The notes beneath the pieces were generated by a model. That model saw only the letters and a list, made by a program, of their open reading frames with translations. It made no database searches and was not told the origin of the DNA. A program made the position numbers and the translations under genes. Of a stretch of 31,812 nucleotides of DNA, positions 31,157-31,812 are shown piece by piece. Within the stretch, counting starts at the first letter, position 1, and each line of letters starts with the position of its first letter. The stretch covers positions 1 through 31,812 of the forward strand of contig DATBIS010000136.1 of the NCBI GenBank assembly GCA_036556805.1. The letters are read 5' to 3'. This DNA is from DATBIS01 sp036556805. Lineage in GTDB: Bacteria > Actinomycetota > UBA4738 > HRBIN12.

Positions 31157-31812
31157 GCGACGCGGTGCTTCGCGCCGAGGGGATCCTGCGCGCCGCGTGC
31201 GGCGACCGGGTGCGCACGCGGTTCCCAATGGCGCCGCTCACGACGTTCCGGATCGGCGGCGCCGCGGCCCTGTACGTGGAGGTGGAGTCCGAACGCGACC
31301 TGGTGGCGGCGGGACGGGCCGTCGCCGACACCGACCTGCCGGCGCTCGTCGTGGGCAAGGGCTCGAACATCCTCGTCTCGGACGCCGGCTTCGGCGGGCT
31401 CGTCCTGCGGCTGGGCAAGAGCTATCGGTGGGCGGCGCGCGACGGAACGCGGGTCACCGCGGGAGGGGCGATGCCGTTGCCGGCGCTCGCCGGCATCGCG
31501 CTGCGCCATGAGCTGGCCGGGCTCGAGTTCGGCGTCGCGATCCCCGCGTCGCTCGGGGGGGCGGTGCGGATGAACGCCGGCGCGCACGATCGCGAGATCG
31601 CGGACGTCGCCGAGCGCGTGGAGGTGTTCCGGCTGCGCTCGGGAGCCTCGTCGGCGCTTCGCGCCGACGAGGCGGGCTTCGGGTACCGGACCTCGGGCCT
31701 GCCGGAGGACGCCGTGGTGACGGCGGCGACCCTCGCGCTCCGACCGGGGGAGCACGACGCGATCCGCGCCGAGATGGACGCCGCGAGGGAATGGCGCCGC
31801 CGCACGCAGCCG
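31153..31812 (+). CDS. murB: UDP-N-acetylenolpyruvoylglucosamine reductase, N-terminal part (runs off window)
   Basis: The first 220 residues of MurB, the FAD- and NADPH-dependent reductase that makes UDP-MurNAc. PLTTFRIGG (28-36), VGKGSNILVSD (67-77) of the FAD domain, IPASLGGAVRMNAGAHDREI (130-149), and FGYRTSGL (176-183) with the conserved YRxS are visible. The catalytic serine and the end are beyond 31812. The ATG overlaps the murC stop. The YRTS loop suggests type I MurB. Confidence 0.95.
   Translation, partial: MSDAVLRAEGILRAACGDRVRTRFPMAPLTTFRIGGAAALYVEVESERDLVAAGRAVADTDLPALVVGKGSNILVSDAGFGGLVLRLGKSYRWAARDGTRVTAGGAMPLPALAGIALRHELAGLEFGVAIPASLGGAVRMNAGAHDREIADVAERVEVFRLRSGASSALRADEAGFGYRTSGLPEDAVVTAATLALRPGEHDAIRAEMDAAREWRRRTQP

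Overview
This window is a very GC-rich stretch of bacterial chromosome, most likely from an actinomycete-lineage bacterium (Actinomycetota), possibly a deep-branching one. The markers are a DUF3040 protein, a DUF6504-dnaE2-dinB mutagenesis operon behind an actinobacterial-type SOS box, an F420-type luciferase-like oxidoreductase, an actinobacterial-type HNH protein next to mraZ, and a meso-diaminopimelate-type MurE. No species can be named. There is no IS element, prophage, tRNA, rRNA or CRISPR array; the window reads as core chromosome with some accessory cassettes.

Left part (1-7135). The window opens inside thiE (thiamine-phosphate synthase). A PfkB-family sugar kinase and pseudouridine-5'-phosphate glycosidase follow, overlapping each other, and together look like a pseudouridine salvage pair (psuK-psuG). 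Convergent to them on the minus strand is a compact three-gene unit: a class V PLP enzyme of the cysteine desulfurase-like family that lacks the catalytic cysteine, a very clear UDP-sulfoquinovose synthase (SQD1/SqdB), and a membrane-anchored family 2 glycosyltransferase with an N-terminal DUF2304-like region. It could make and transfer sulfoquinovose to a lipid or glycan, with the PLP enzyme possibly supplying sulfite. An LLM-class oxidoreductase and a DUF402 protein follow.

Middle part (7136-17607). A perfect LexA/SOS palindrome precedes DUF6504, dnaE2 and dinB, an inducible translesion synthesis module in which a catalytically complete Pol IV stands where ImuB is often found. Then come a DUF3040 membrane protein, a MerR-like regulator, and on the minus strand a MoxR ATPase, DUF58 and TgpA-like transglutaminase operon. 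Upstream of moxR are a 24-bp perfect palindrome and an ECF-sigma-like promoter motif.

Right part (17910-31812). An HNH protein precedes a long division and cell wall (dcw) cluster: mraZ, an unrecognised 38-residue membrane ORF, rsmH, ftsL-like, ftsI, murE, murF, mraY, murD, ftsW, murG, murC and the start of murB. Adjacent reading frames overlap by exactly four bases (ATGA or GTGA) at every junction except murD-ftsW, where the ftsW start is unclear. The cluster is driven from a promoter before mraZ that carries a helically phased array of GTGG repeats resembling MraZ boxes. These genes make the lipid-linked peptidoglycan precursor (MurB-F, MraY, MurG) and the septal synthase (FtsW-FtsI with FtsL).
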